This document shows positions 5,958 to 5,977 of a stretch of 5,977 bases of DNA, in pieces. The notes below the pieces were generated by a model, which worked only from the letters and a program-made list of their open reading frames with translations, was not told the DNA's origin and did not search any database. The stretch is from positions 1 to 5,977 of the forward strand of contig JASLCD010000081.1 in the NCBI GenBank assembly GCA_030146295.1, read 5' to 3'. Each line of letters starts with the position of its first letter. Position 1 is the first letter of the stretch. Position numbers and translations under genes: made by a program. Source of the stretch: Chryseobacterium sp. (lineage in GTDB: Bacteria; Bacteroidota; Bacteroidia; Flavobacteriales; Weeksellaceae).

Positions 5958-5977
5958 ATGCAAGGAAAAGGACTTAT
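5958..5977 (+). CDS. Start of a truncated gene, possibly the protein translocase SecDF fusion
   Basis: Only six full codons and two bases of a seventh are present, reading MQGKGL and then an AT- codon (Ile or Met). This matches my memory of the N-terminus of SecDF in Chryseobacterium-type flavobacteria, where MQ-x-KGLI leads directly into the first membrane helix. SecDF uses the proton gradient to help pull proteins through SecYEG. The well-placed promoter upstream and the AACAAA leader support a true start codon. Seven residues are too few for a firm identity, so no symbol is given. Confidence 0.5.

Noticed and set aside
1..5977. A hidden mobile, defence or CRISPR system
   Set aside because: All long frames are explained by four complete genes and one partial one. 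There are no spaced repeats, integrase or transposase motifs, tRNA-like structures, or reverse-transcriptase or toxin-antitoxin signatures.

Overview
The window looks like ordinary chromosomal housekeeping and envelope DNA from a member of the Bacteroidota, most likely a Chryseobacterium-like flavobacterium. Three things point there. The DNA is AT-rich. One protein ends in a type A type IX secretion (T9SS) sorting domain, which is restricted to this phylum. The intergenic promoter candidates match the Bacteroidota -7 consensus TAnnTTTG, with A-rich leaders instead of Shine-Dalgarno sequences. The genus is an inference from remembered protein similarity, not from a search.

Layout, left to right. 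An APC-superfamily amino acid permease (45-1562, +) ends at a strong intrinsic terminator with a cUUCGg loop (1572-1594). Only 12 bases later begins a gene for an exported beta-propeller-like protein with two Asp-box (BNR/Ycf48-type) motifs (1607-2620, +). A 178-base AT-rich spacer with a candidate promoter and a tandem 10-bp repeat leads to hemN, the oxygen-independent coproporphyrinogen III dehydrogenase (2799-4157, +). hemN is followed by a perfect 28-bp palindrome (4162-4189) that can terminate transcription in both directions. A degenerate element of about 148 bp, bounded by imperfect inverted repeats, fills the rest of the convergent spacer (4216-4363). On the opposite strand lies a secreted glucose/sorbosone dehydrogenase-type protein with a T9SS C-terminal domain (4376-5740, -). 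A divergent 217-base spacer carries a good -7 promoter element. At the right edge are the first seven codons of a gene whose start resembles flavobacterial SecDF (5958 onward, +).

The genes do not look like one pathway. Terminators and spacers make the permease, hemN and the dehydrogenase separate transcription units, covering amino acid uptake, haem synthesis and a secreted sugar-oxidoreductase-like protein. The transcriptional origin of the beta-propeller gene is unclear. I found no CRISPR array, tRNA, rRNA, transposase or defence system, and nothing that amounts to a new multi-gene system. The most useful leads are the inverted-repeat element, the shared bidirectional terminator, the terminator placed directly before gene 2, and the tandem repeat over the hemN promoter.
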